Below are positions 10,412 through 21,960 of a DNA stretch of 64,000 nucleotides, piece after piece. The position numbers and the translations under genes were made by a program. This stretch comes from Conus ventricosus (lineage: Eukaryota; Mollusca; Gastropoda; Neogastropoda; Conidae): the NCBI GenBank assembly GCA_018398815.1, contig CM031622.1:16733585-16797584 (forward strand), given 5' to 3'. The notes beneath the pieces are model-generated. The model searched no databases, was not told where the DNA came from, and saw only the letters and a program-made list of their open reading frames with translations. Every line of letters begins with the position of its first letter. Within the stretch, counting starts at the first letter, position 1.

Positions 10412-13110
10412 ATGGATCACGCCACCGCCAATTTTTTGCCCAGAATGCCACATGACTTTAGTCGCAAGGACAGTCTGGTGCGGCACATAAAAAACCAAAC
10501 ATAAAAAGGAACTGCGTTCCTCTGTCACGTTTGCGGTAAAGTATTCACCGCAATTTCAAGCCATACCCGTCATGTCCGAGTCTCATGAAAGACTAATTAA
10601 CCATGTCCCGTCCTGTGTGCAACGCGGGTTTTGCACGCAAAGAGTACTTGCGCAAACACCTCAAAACTCACGACAGTGGACAGTCAACACCGCCCTCAAC
10701 GTCAACACAGACTGGGTCCCCAAGCTCCGAGTACAAAAAGCGCAAACGCGCGAGTGAGGCACGTGTGTCTTTTCACTCTCCCAAAAGATTAAACACACAC
10801 TCGAATGAAAAACGGCTGTTAGACCATTTATCCCTGAAGTAAAAGAGATCTACAACAAGCATTGGAAAAGCTATCAAAACTCATAAGCGCCCCGGAAAAA
10901 TTCAGTCTGTCTATACTTTGTTTGGGGCCCTTCTTCAGATGGTCCAGAGTGGGGTGACCAGCTGTTAGATCTTTTTCATGAACAAACACACGTTTCAAAA
11001 TCAACTTTCTCATTCTTTTTTTCTGAAACACAAAGAGAGGGAAAACTTTTCCTTTTTTCACGCTTCTCATAACAACCATAGCGCCCTGGAGAAAACCAGA
11101 CTCATCAACTCAAAACAGGATTTTTTGACGTTTCTTTTAGACTTAATTATCATGACATTTGGAACACGTTCAAAAAGAACGCCCCAAATCTCGCTAAATC
11201 TGTCCAAGCGATCGCGTCTACGTCGTTTTACGTGTATCATCCCACCCGATTTTCCTATCGGCTGTGGTGCGATAAGTTTTTCCCCGCTTCATCGCCAACA
11301 ACCCTTTTTTACACACTATTCAAAGAGACGAAAACCATGTTTCGTTTACAGAGACGGGCTTGTTTGTTTCGTTGTTTCGCACTTCACCGAGGTGCATCTT
11401 CACACTCACTCCAAAAGTCAACAAAAGCTCTCTTTCACCAGTAGGCAGTCGTTTTACCCCCCCCTAGTTTTCCCGGCGTCACCCTGTCAGAGCTAGAGTC
11501 GGTTGAAAACGCCTTGCGGGTCAATGTAGATGTGTTTCAATATGACGAAACGCAGTCACCGCCTTTTCTTACCCCGGTTCGCCGCAGTGACTACAAACAC
11601 GCGGGCACAATCAGAGTGTTACAGTACAAACAACATTTTATGCATATCATTAATATTGACAAGTTAGACACGCTCCCGGCTTGCTCCAAATGCCAAAACT
11701 CTGGCCCACGGAAAGGACACTAAAGAAACACGAAAGCAGTGTCAAGGCGGTCAGTCCAAACACACGTAAAAAGGGGGAGTATACACACCTCCTGAATCAG
11801 TATACAAGAACTCTGTGGATACGGTATTTCCGTCGACCTGATTTTGTGTTTCCTTATAGGGCTACTTTTGACTTTGAGGCGTTTTTGAGACGAATGATCT
11901 ACCACAAACGAAACAAGCACACTCTAGCACATCATACACGGCCAGACACGTTCCGCTCTCCGTGTCTGTCGCTTCAAAAGACCTGGATTTGAAGATGCTG
12001 TCTGTTTCGTCAGTGACGGTGACCCACAACAACGGTCAAAATCGCATGATAACAAACTACAGCGCGTTTCAGACGCCTCTTATTGCCTCCTTTATAAAAC
12101 ATCGAAGATGTGTTCAATACATTAGATGCTCTCATTAAAACCCACGCAGGACCATGACGACTCTACAAACACGCGTCACATTCCGCAAAAGCGCTTAAAG
12201 ACAAATTAGTGAAATATCTGCATGAACTTCCTGTGGTAGGGTTCAATTCTTCCAACTATGACCTCAACATCATCAAACCTTACTTGATTCGGATGTTTAT
12301 AAACCTGTCTGAAGACGATCATCTAAGTCCCGATGGGTTTTGATCTTGCTGACAGTGATGTTGATGTGAGGACAATCAACAGGATGAGTTTGGCTCCAAA
12401 AAACAAGACCTCCCCAATTCTAGAGCGTTTTTAAATACGTTATAAAACGCAACAACCAATACATGTGCAAACAATACATGTGGCAACTCACAAGCTCAAG
12501 TTTTTAGACATTGCCAATTTTTTGGCTCCTGGATTCAGCTATCAAAATATCTCGATGCGTTTGGAGTACAGGAACCTAAAGGGTACTTTTGTTACGAGTA
12601 CATGACAAGTTTGGACAAATGTACGACACGTGTCTCCCACCACACTCTGCTTTTTTCAGCCGACTCAAAAACGAAAACATCACGGACGAACAATACGCGT
12701 TCTGTCAAAAGGTGTGGGAACAAAAAAAGATGACCACTTTAAAATATTTTCTTGTGTGGTACAACAACAAAGATGTGGTACCCTTCTGCAGGCTCTCCAA
12801 GCTCAGATTGAAACTGTATTCACGCTTAGGTATCGATCTTCTCAAAGACGGGGTTCTGTTCCAGGTATTACTTTGAAATATTTGTTTCAGACCCCTATCC
12901 CCTGACGTGTATTTTTCTCTCTTCAGCGAACAGCAAAAAACATACCCGTGTGCGAAACAAATTGTCCGGGGCCTTCCATATTTTCCACAGATCCATAAAA
13001 CAAGACAGCCTTTATTGGGCGGGCAGAAAAACCGCCAGTTGGTGCAAGGATATGACCCCAAAAGCGCTGTACCTTGGGGAATCATGAAACCCCTGCCACA
13101 CAACATCCCG
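10412..13110 (+). pseudogene. Protein-primed family B DNA polymerase, N-terminal half (fingers, exonuclease, palm motif A)
   Basis: An ATG at 10412 follows a pyrimidine tract and CAG, so it may lie just inside an exon. Three C2H2 fingers follow: CPECHMTFSRKDSLVRH near 10440, CHVCGKVF near 10535, and VCNAGFARKEYLRKHLKTH at about 10615-10670. A conserved-looking block FFHASHNNHSALEK lies near 11055, and a lone C-x2-C finger start (ACSKCQN) near 11680. Exonuclease motif I reads ATFDFEAF near 11870, motif II VVGFNSSNYDLNIIKPYL near 12235, and the motif III region begins FLDIANFLAPGFSYQ near 12505. The pre-palm part reads ENITDEQYAFCQKVWEQKK at 12664-12730. Palm motif A is VQGYDPK near 13040. Such enzymes copy the genomes of Polinton/adintovirus-like elements. 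Frames change repeatedly, often at runs of A or C. Confidence 0.82.
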
Positions 13111-15280
13111 ATGGGATCGAGAAGGCTTCGGGCGGAAAAAACAACGTTTTGGTCGGCAACTGAGAATGTTAGAGGGCTCATGCCCACAAAAAATTCTACC
13201 CAGGGTGAACACTGTTAATGGTGTGTCGGACGTCATTTTGACAGTGTGCATTGTTAAACTTATTTCTTTAAATTTAAGCCAACGTTCGGACCCAAGAATG
13301 CAAGAATTAACAGTGTATTTACTGCCCCTCCCCCGAGTTTTTTGGAATTTTGTAGCGTGATGTGGGAAATCGGGCTGAAATGCTGCCCCGTGTGTTGACG
13401 CGGCAATGTTATGGTCCGCCTAAAAAGAAAAGCAGCTACGCAGACGGGCAGGTTCGGGGCTCTGTTCCCCCAACAACTGAGTTTTGTAGTGGCAAAGCCC
13501 CCCCAAAAAAAAAGGGTGGAAAAAAGTACTCCATTACCCGGGGCATGAAAAGACTCTTTCAAAAATTTGTTTTTCAACGCGAGAGAACAAGATGGAGGTA
13601 GGGGAAGACCCTCCCAAGCCAGTCAAACGAGTTGGACGTTTTCCCCCCTCTCGGATTTAGGGCAAGGGGGAACCCCCAGCGCTGTACGAATCCCGATCTG
13701 AGGGGAAAGCTCTGCGCTAATGGGTAAATTTGCCAAGTGGCTATAGGGTGGGGGCTGAGGGCTCCCCGTTTGTCCAGACGGGAAAAACGAGAAGCTTGTC
13801 GAGAGCCCCGACGCCGGAAGCGAGAGCGCGACGGCCACCCACGCTGAGGTAGGCCCCTTTGCAGAGCTGGCCGTTTCGTCTTTCCCGGGGTTTCCGCTAC
13901 GTACGGGGGAACCCCGCGTTTCCTCGGGGGCGGGGAAGGGGAGAGGGGGGCGTCGAGCGGGGGTCAGGCAAAGAAAAAGGTGCTTTCTCTGTTCAAAGGG
14001 AAAACTGAACATCGACGTGAAGAGAAAAGACTTGGGAGGTGTGCTAGGGTGGGTTCCAAACAGGGTTCCAGTTTTCCCAAAAAACTCTTGCCGGGGGATT
14101 TTTTTTCGGTTTTTTTCCCCGGGGATTGGGACTCTGGCTCTACCGCGCAAGAATTTAAAAGGGAAAACCGGGGTCACTTGGTGGAAGATCTGCCCCAGGG
14201 GCCCACCATTTGTTCAGTGGGGAACGAGGGGGGACATTTCCCAAGGGGGGACGAAGAAGGTGCAGTGGTTGAAGACTGTCCCGGGAATCTCGATGTAAAA
14301 TCTCTTGCCAAATTTCAGGAAATGCATTAGATGTTTTTTTTTCTTTTGTGGTCACGCCGTCACTTTCCCCTTTTGTTTTGGGATTGTGTCGCCGGCTCGA
14401 ACTGAAAGTAGCCCAAACTAATTTAACGGGTGTGGATTGTTTTCTGTTCAAATCGAAAAGGGGAAAGGGTTTGGATTTTTTTAAATTTAGAAGTATTGAT
14501 GATTTGTTATCTGTGCGTTTTTCTTGTAAATACTTGGCGTCCCCCCCCCCCCCCCCCCCCCCCCCCCCTTGCTTTGTTTGTTTACATCGGGGGGTGAAGG
14601 GTTTTTGGGACGGAAAGTAAGGGGAGCAGTCCTTGGTCGAGGGATTGGGGGAAAGGTAGGGAAATAACACAGCCCTGGGGCAAATTTTTTTTTTTTTTTT
14701 TTTTTTCTTTTCCCAAAAAAGTTGTATTGGTTTTTACCCCAAGATAAGCGATTGTTGAAGGGAAAATTTAAATTTGATGGTTTAGACAGTCTACAGATGA
14801 TTATGACTGGTTTGTTCGGGGGCTTTTTTTTTTTGTCATGCGTACTATTGTACTTAGTGGTGTAGTAGTATAGGTTAAAATGTTGTTTTGGATTTGGGGC
14901 GGGGGCCCATATAAAAGGTTGGTGTGTTTTGGGGGTATGTGCATTTTATGTCATTCCCTTGAAGTTGGTCCTTTGTTTTACATTTTTTTCTTTTCTTGTA
15001 TCAATGTGGGGGGCTTGTGTGTGAGAGTGGTTTGTAACTGGGTCGTCATTTTATTTGAGCATTTTTGGGATGTTGATACTAAAGTGGTTGTGAAAACTTG
15101 TTATTATTCTTTGGGAGGGGGGAGGCCGAGTAGCTTCTGTAAAACTTTGGGGATGTGGACATCACGTATTTCAAGGGTGGTCTTAAGTGTTAGCGCCATT
15201 TTTGGATATTTCTTATTTTTTTTTTTTACAAACTTATTTTGTTTACTATTTTAAACCCTTTTCCCTACCAAAAATAAAAA
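13111..15280. other. Unassigned stretch between polymerase motif A and the LINE endonuclease
   Basis: This should contain the rest of the polymerase segment after motif A and the 5' end of the L1/Tx1-like LINE, but I could not place either boundary. Open frames at 13623-14330 on both strands have no recognisable domain. The stretch is full of homopolymer runs, including a 28-base C-run at 14541-14568 and a T-run at about 14686-14706. Confidence 0.4.
14541..14568. repeat. 28-base poly(C) run
   Basis: Uninterrupted C-run, the longest in the window. It could be a real G/C homopolymer or a consensus artefact. Confidence 0.9.
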
Positions 15281-18200
15281 ATGGACAGGATGTTCTTTTA
15301 AAATTTGTTCTTTGATTGAATGCTAAATTTTAGTAAAAAAGGGAAAAGGTATTTGATTTTTTAAAAAAAAAAAAACAGCTCATTTTTATTGTCTTCAAGA
15401 GACGACTTAAAGGAAGAACGAAAACTTTTCCGACCCAGCTGGGGTATAATGTATGGCTGTGTGGTACAAAATTAACAAGAATGGTGTGGTGTTCTTTTTA
15501 ATAAAAACTTTGAGTCAAGATCCCCTGATGTTAAAAAGAGAAAGCTGGTGTTACTTTGCTTTAATGTTCATTCTTAAAAAAAAGGTTACTTTGGTGAACT
15601 TATAGGGGCCGTGGTGGTGTACCCCCAATTTTTCGTAATTTTTGTAAAATCTTTAAAGGGTTTTGGGCAACCAACATGTAATTATAACTGGAGAGGGAAT
15701 TGTGCCCTTAATTTAAAAATGGATGTTAGAATTATACAAGTGTCACAATGGGCAAGAACCCGAGAAAAAAATCAATGATTAAAAGACTAAATGCATCTTT
15801 TCGATGTTTACAGAGAATATACCCCAAAAAAAAAACTATACAGGGCGGAAATTTAATTTTTAAAACAGGCAAGACTGACTACTTTAGATCAGTGAAGAAT
15901 TAAGAGGGAAGTTAATGAGTTTGCTAGATCCTGTATCGATCCGATATTCTTTTACATTGCTTTTAAAAAAAGAAATTTCAAACGCGACGCCCCTTTTTTA
16001 AAATTTTAAAAATGTTTATTAAGAGATAAGCAATATTTTTTGGGAAAAATTAAGAGCTGTTCGATTTAAAAAAAAAAACAGTATGCTTTTCCTTATCAAT
16101 TAGAAACATGCAAAAATTTTAGTAATGAAACCTCTCTTTTAAAATTGAGTCGCTCTTTTTTGAGCATTAATGCCTTAAATAAGGGGCAAAACAATTTCTT
16201 ATAGTATTTTAAGAAAAAAGGGATATAAAAAGGGAACAGACCTAGAAACAAAAATAAAAAATCGACAGAATTTAAAAAGGAAACTTTTCCCTTTTGGAAA
16301 ACCTAAAACAGACTGCAAGATTGGAATCACAGACTTGAAGGTATGGCAATGCCTCAGGAGTTCGGGGCTAAGTAAAGGGGGAAAAATTGAAAAAATATTT
16401 TTCAATCTTGAAAAATCGAAATTTTTTTGAAAAATTTTCTACCCCGGTTTTGGGGAAAAAAGCGTGGTTCAGTCATTTGAGCAAAAACTATCCCCCTTAG
16501 AAAAAAAATTTTTATGAACAATTTACATTTTTGGGAATGTAACTGATATGAATATTTCTGAAGAGCTTCCGGTGTCCGTAGTACCCGGGAGGAGGTTCCT
16601 CTTTGAGGGATTGTTTACACTAAAGAGGCAGCTTGCTTGAAAAAGTGAAAAAATTTTAAAGACCCCTGGGCCCGATGGGTTTACAGTTGAATTTTAAAAA
16701 GTTTTTTTTTGCAGATATTGGAATTTCCTTGTACGTTCAATTAAATTTAAGGGTTTTTGCTAAAGGGCCCAAATTATCCACTACCCAGCGACGGGGAACC
16801 TAATAGTATCCCCAAAAAGGGAAGCCGAAAAAAATTTGTGAAAAACTGGCCCCCCACTCTTTGTTGAAACCACATATAAGATAGCTTTTGGGGTTTTCCC
16901 AATCGATTAAAAAGGTTCTTCCAAACTTAACATGAGGTTCAAAGAGGTTTTTTGAAGGGAGATTTTTTTGGAGAGAATAAAGGTTGATGTATGAATGTTT
17001 TTGTACATGATAAGGAAAAATTTCCAGGAATGCTTTTTTTAGTTGACTTTGAGAAGCGTTCGATAGCTCTCATGGTCATTTTAATAATGCCTTAAATTTT
17101 TAAATTTTGGGACCGATTAATTATTGGATAAAAACATTATATTCACAAATTTCTTTGTTTTTTAAAAATGGTCGTCTCCCAGGGTTTTCCGGGGGGGGGG
17201 GAGGGGGGGCGGACAGGGGGACCCATCATCCCCTTATTTTTAAAACCTAATTTGTGGGGTTTGTCATTTTTGATTCGCCTAATGGCATTTAAAAGGGAAT
17301 TAATTTGTTAACAAGGGAAACTTTACTGTCACAATTTGCGGTGACATAGTTTATGTTAGATTTTTCAAAAGATTTTTTAAATGGGGGCGGTATCTGTCCT
17401 TACTAAATTTTTCAAATTTCAGGTTTAAAAATCAATTTTGAAAAGTCACAAGTATTTTTGGTTGGGGAGCAGAAAGAATTGTGGAATTAGATTTAGGGGG
17501 ACAAAAATTTTTGTTTGGGATGATCTTTCAAATTTTGGTATAAAATTTTCCCCACAAACCAAATGTATTGTACAAATTAAATTTTTAAAGAAAAACTTTT
17601 TAAAATAAAAAAGCCCTACTTTTGGAAAAAAAGAAATATAACCCCTTTTGGAAAAAAAATAATGTTATTAAAACTTTGGCATTTTCTAAAATTGTTCATT
17701 TTTTGTTAAACCTACCAGACCCCCAAGGGATTTTATTGTTGTTTTGGAAAAGGAATTGCATAGTTTTTTTGGGAAATGGAAAAAAAGTAAAATAAAAAAA
17801 AATCTTTTGTTCAAAAGAAAGTAGTGGGGTGGTTTAAAAATTTTAAAATGAAAAAATTTTTTTTATTTTTTCGATGAAGTAAGTTGGTAGAAGATTAATG
17901 TATGATGGGGTTGGCGAGAATTTACCATTAATATGTTCCCTAAGGGGGACAAATAAAAAACTTTGGGCGATTTTTTATGTTATTATGCAAATGAAATAAA
18001 CCCATTCTGGAATGATGTGATGAAACATTTCAAAAAACGGCGAAAAGTGCCGTCCGACTACAGTACTATTTATTCAGATGTTTCATTATAATTTTAAAAA
18101 TTTTAAGAGAAAAAAAAGTATTTTCAAAAGGAAGGTGTAATTTAGGGATTTTCTTCTTTTAAAACACTTGTTTAATGAAATGGGTTGGATGACCTTCATG

Positions 18201-18690
18201 AATTTTTAAATAAATATAAAGGTAAAAGAACAAATTTTTCTTTTATATGAAGGCAAAATGAATGCCATTCAAACTATTCCCAAAAATTTTAATATTTTCT
18301 AAAAAAACCCAATAAAAAACTGTTAGCCCAAAAACCCTGGTTTTGCATTAAAAGAGGCCCAAAAAAATACGTACAAAAAACTTTAAATAAAAATTACCCT
18401 TCGTGCTATTAAAAAAAAAAGGGAAAAATCTTTTTGTAAATCTTAATTGGAAACAAATTTTCCTTATAGTTTAAAAATTTTTTATGACGCCCAGCTTAGA
18501 GGGTTTCCCCAATGTCGATTTAAAATAGATTGTGCCCCCCAGAAATCCTATTTCAATGCAAAATTGTTGATTCACCATTATGTAATTTTGTTTAAACAAA
18601 CAGACTATTAAACAATGCTTTTCGACTGCAAATTGTGCAGGGTTTTGAAAAATTTTTAAAAAACCTGTAATGGATAAATGTCACCACGCG
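15281..18690 (+). pseudogene. LINE ORF2: endonuclease and reverse transcriptase, L1/Tx1-like
   Basis: The frame starts at an ATG at about 15281. Apurinic-endonuclease signatures follow in order on the plus strand: a CLQETH-like box at about 15385, a GDWN-like box near 15690 and an ARLDY-like box near 15870, each readable only after frame changes. Reverse transcriptase parts are clearer: TPGPDGFTVEF at 16662-16694, the motif A region VDFEK near 17042, a QGDP-like box near 17210, SQFA at the FADD position near 17330, and GLKINFEKSQVFLVGEQKEL at 17424-17483. A C-terminal Cys/His segment lies near 18575-18640. Endonuclease nicks the target and RT copies the RNA there. As read, dozens of frameshifts inactivate it. 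Confidence 0.75.
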
Positions 18691-19700
18691 CTATCTGGTT
18701 CTTGAGAAGATTAGTTTTTTTTTTTGGAGTCAAACAAAATGTGGAAATGAAAAAGTTTTAAATTTTTTCTGCTGTTTGCTAATTTTTAGTTACAAATGAA
18801 AAAAACTGCAAAAAAAACCACCAGCCCTTCTGTTTTCCTTAAACCTTAAGCTATGATTTAAATTGGAAAAAATATTTCCCCTTTTGAACTAGTTCAGATC
18901 AATTTGACAAAGGGTTTCCTTTTCCTCTACATTTCCTAGTTTTTTTGTGATTTTTTTGTTTGCTTTTTGTTTGTTTGTTGGCTGATGTCTTTTTGTCCCA
19001 CTTGGTACCCCAATAGATATTGTACATAGCGAGAAGGAAGCGTTATTTTTAGTATCTTCCAAAACTAGCACCCAAAGATCATTCTTTTGCAGTAATTCCC
19101 CCATTTAATTTTTTTTTCTCTCTTTTCCTCAGCCTTCGCCCTGCCCCCTTGGTATTTTCCTTTTTTTGAGGTTATACATTTGTAATGTATAAGGGTGGGG
19201 TTTGTGTTAATTTTATGCATATTTTTTACAATTCGGGTATTTTTGTGTGTGGTGTATGCGATTTCTTTTTTTTTTTTTTTGGGGGGGGGGGGGGGGGACT
19301 TGGTGTTTGTTTTTTTAAGTGTCTGATTTTTCCATGTTCTTTAATAATTATTTGCTAATATGCCTTTTTTTTTCTGTGTGTGCTGTTTTTTTTTAAAAAC
19401 TGAAAAAAATTGGGGAAAAAAAAAAAACCCCTTTGCTAAAATTTCTGATGATTTAATTTCCAAAATAAATACTTTTTGTCAGTTTTGCAACCATTCTCCC
19501 CCTTCATTCCTTAAATACAAAAAACATAAAGACAAATGTCAGGATACTTTGAACGAAAATCTTTATTTTTAAAACTCATATTTATTTTGTACTCGAATTT
19601 GTTATTAAATTTTTTTTAAGAAAATACTTTGCTGTCTATGTTGAGGGGTGAATGTGCGAGAAAATGAGGAACTGTTGAGTGGGGGCGAGAGAGGTGACTT
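18691..19700 (+). other. 3' region of the L1/Tx1-like LINE
   Basis: AT-rich sequence between the end of ORF2 and the poly(A). It contains a T-run followed by a 17-base G-run at about 19266-19297. A short plus-strand frame at 19360-19572 contains CQFCNHSPPSFLKYKKHKDKC, which resembles a single zinc finger but stands alone and may be chance. Confidence 0.5.
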
Positions 19701-19723
19701 AAAAAAAAAAAAAAAAAAAAAAA
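19701..19723 (+). repeat. Poly(A) tail of the LINE
   Basis: Twenty-three consecutive A bases at the plus-strand 3' end of the LINE, immediately before the polymerase coding sequence resumes. Confidence 0.75.
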
Positions 19724-21260
19724 TTATATCCAACACAAGTACAACAACAAAAAAAGTTTAGGAAAAGACTATCCCAGTCTGGTTGGGAGCCAAAAACCAC
19801 ACTGTCTACCCTTTTTACGGCTGTTGTTTCACGGTCATGACTGTGAGTCACTCAGGCAAACAGAAAACCCTTCAAAAAAAACCTCGACAGAACCAGGGGA
19901 AAAATCCCAAAAAATTAAACTTTTCCGTGGATGTGCGAGTGGGGTGTGGAGAAATGGGGGAGTTTTGGGAAAGGCAAAAAAAAAAAACAACAGAACCCCC
20001 GATTAAACGCTTTTTACAAAAATCGTTTTCTAATCTAAAAACCGTTTTATGGGGTTTACCATTATGCAAAAAAACTATTTTGAAGGCTGTAAAGACGATC
20101 GATGTTTTGGTCTTAAATTTAAAGTATATCTATTACCAGACCCTTCAAAAAAACCTTTTCTGAACTGCAATATCTTCAAAAAACGCCTTTGTTTGGAGGA
20201 AACTAGGCGTCAGCGCACTTTGCGGGGAAAAAAACAGGGCCATCAGTCAACCACGGTACTTTGGTGGGGCTACTTTGCCAAAAAACTGTTGTTGTGACCC
20301 CCTTTTCTCAAGTGGTACTTGGAACATGGTCTTTTTGTGAACAAAAATCACATTAGTCATTGAGTCACACCCAACCCCTGTTTCAAGGAATTGGGAAAGG
20401 GGGTTACGCCGCGACAGGGGGGGATAAAAATTCTCGCAGATATTTTGGCGGGAAAATTTCAAATTTTTAGGCAAAAGTGCCTATGGTAAAACGCTGACAA
20501 CATCGCCAAACCGAGACATTCTTAGTCCCGTGGATCAAGCCCCCCAAATGTCAATGAAAGTCGGTTTCAAAAATGACCGAGCTTGGGGCGGTGTTGAAGT
20601 GGAAAGAGTAAAAAAAAAATAACTGGGGATCCGACCGATTGGTTATTTGTCTACCCAAAATTTCCAATGCGAAAGTTGCAGTTTTTTTTCGATTGTTTGG
20701 ACAAAATTTTTCCCCCGATCAGATTTTAACTTTTGGAGATGGTGGATTTGCTGTAATGGGATCAGCGTTAAAAGGTTGGACCCCGTCGTAGCCCATGCGA
20801 CAGCAGTTTTTGTGGAGTACCATCGGTGGGGTTTTTGAGTCAACTTTCCCAAGACACGCTTCACTCTTTCAAACTGGTTTTTCAACACGAGCGCGCGTGG
20901 GTCCAAACATGGCCCTTGCTGGCCCCTGCCAAAAATGACAAAAAAGGCACCGGCTTGTTCAAAGCGAATACACGGAGATTTTTTTTGGGGTCTGTTCTAA
21001 AACCTATTTCTGTTTGGGGAAAAAACAAACCAAAATTCAGGTAAAGGGTTGAGTAAAAAACACAAAACCTTCACCCAAGGGGAAATACAAAGGTTTCTTT
21101 AAAACCAAGAGAGTGGGAGTGGAAAATACATAGGGTTAGAAAAAGACGGAAATCTATATTTACGTACGCTCAAACCCCAATTCTCTTTCCTTTTTTTTTC
21201 ATTAAACGAGTTCTCGCTTCTGCGGTGCACACTTTTCCTGCCCGTATAGACTTTTGTTTC
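19724..21260 (+). pseudogene. Protein-primed family B DNA polymerase, C-terminal half (HGHDC domain, palm motifs B and C, thumb)
   Basis: The plus strand resumes the polymerase after the LINE poly(A). First comes a segment with FHGHDC at about 19824-19840, a Cys/His cluster typical of a zinc-site, endonuclease-like insert in this polymerase group. It is followed by basic sequence (GEKSQKIKLF). Near 20290-20330 lies LKWYLEHGLFVNK, and palm motif B reads GKSAYGKTLTTSPNRDI at about 20470. The motif C region, EMV followed by D where the family has DTD, lies near 20735, so the metal-binding Asp pair is disrupted as read. Thumb-like fragments continue to about 21250. Frames change at homopolymers throughout. 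Order and polarity match the N-terminal half at 10412-13110, so the two are one gene split by the LINE. Confidence 0.8.
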
Positions 21261-21960
21261 ATTGACCCCCCCCTGGACTTTTTTTTTGTATTTGTATAAG
21301 CGATCCCAAATGTTGTGGGCTTGATGGTGTTTTTAATGCGTTTTATTTTTTTTTTTTCAGAGTGTGTGTTTAACCCTTATTTTTTGGGGAAAAAGTCCCC
21401 CCCCTCCCCGTGGTGTTTCCGGGTGGGCCCTTGTTTGTTGGACTAAAGTTAAAATTTTTTTTGTTTATTTGTAGTTTTTTAGCCGAATGATCAGCGGAAG
21501 GGGAAAAAATGTCATTTCACTATTTCATGGCCTGATGCAACATGTTTTTCTTTTTTTTTACACGTAAATAGTTGATATAGCCCTTCCCGATTCGATTATA
21601 CAGTTCAAAGGATAAAAAAAAAAATTCAGCTTTTTTTTTTTCTTGACGACAGGCGTATTAATTCCGTGTATCGTTTTCACCGCCCCCTTTGGGGTTTAAA
21701 ACGAGCAACATCGTCTCCGGGGAAAAAAAAAAAAAAAGAGCGCTATAACCAGTCTGTCTTTTTTTTTTAAATTTTTTAAAAATGTTGACCATCATGATGC
21801 AAACATCGTGCATCGCCGTGGGTCTATTAATAGGAAAGTCACATCGTTCGCGTGCTATCATGGCATCCCCTGTCAATGATTTTTCCCTTTGGCTTTCAAA
21901 CGAAATTTTTAAACCTCCCCCCTCAACCGCCCCCGAAAACCCCCCCGTTTTTGAGGGGGG
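21261..21960. other. Unassigned sequence downstream of the polymerase
   Basis: No recognisable domain. Short frames exist on both strands (21658-22012) but match no family I know. It may hold the end of the polymerase-bearing element and the 3' untranslated region of the minus-strand LINE that follows. Confidence 0.4.

Larger units (their letters stand above)
15281..19723 (+). mobile_element. L1/Tx1-like LINE inserted in the polymerase gene
   Basis: A plus-strand non-LTR retrotransposon with an endonuclease-reverse transcriptase ORF2 (15281-18690), a long AT-rich 3' region, and a 23-base poly(A) at 19701-19723. Polymerase coding sequence resumes within about 50 bases of the poly(A). The 5' end is not resolved and may lie upstream of 15281. 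No clear target duplication could be matched to the sequence after the poly(A) (TTATATCC). It belongs to the same broad lineage as the minus-strand LINE at 51370-57402, judged by the shared endonuclease and C-terminal motifs. Confidence 0.75.

Noticed and set aside
10412..13110. Cellular or mitochondrial DNA polymerase gene of the host
   Set aside because: The exonuclease and palm motifs and the HGHDC insert are of the protein-primed, virus-like group, and the locus is packed with mobile elements.
12705..13187. Minus-strand open frame of 160 codons
   Set aside because: Antisense to polymerase motifs on the plus strand; no domain recognised.
13623..14177. Minus-strand open frame of 184 codons
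   Set aside because: Low-quality G/C-rich stretch; no domain, and frames of similar length occur on the other strand.
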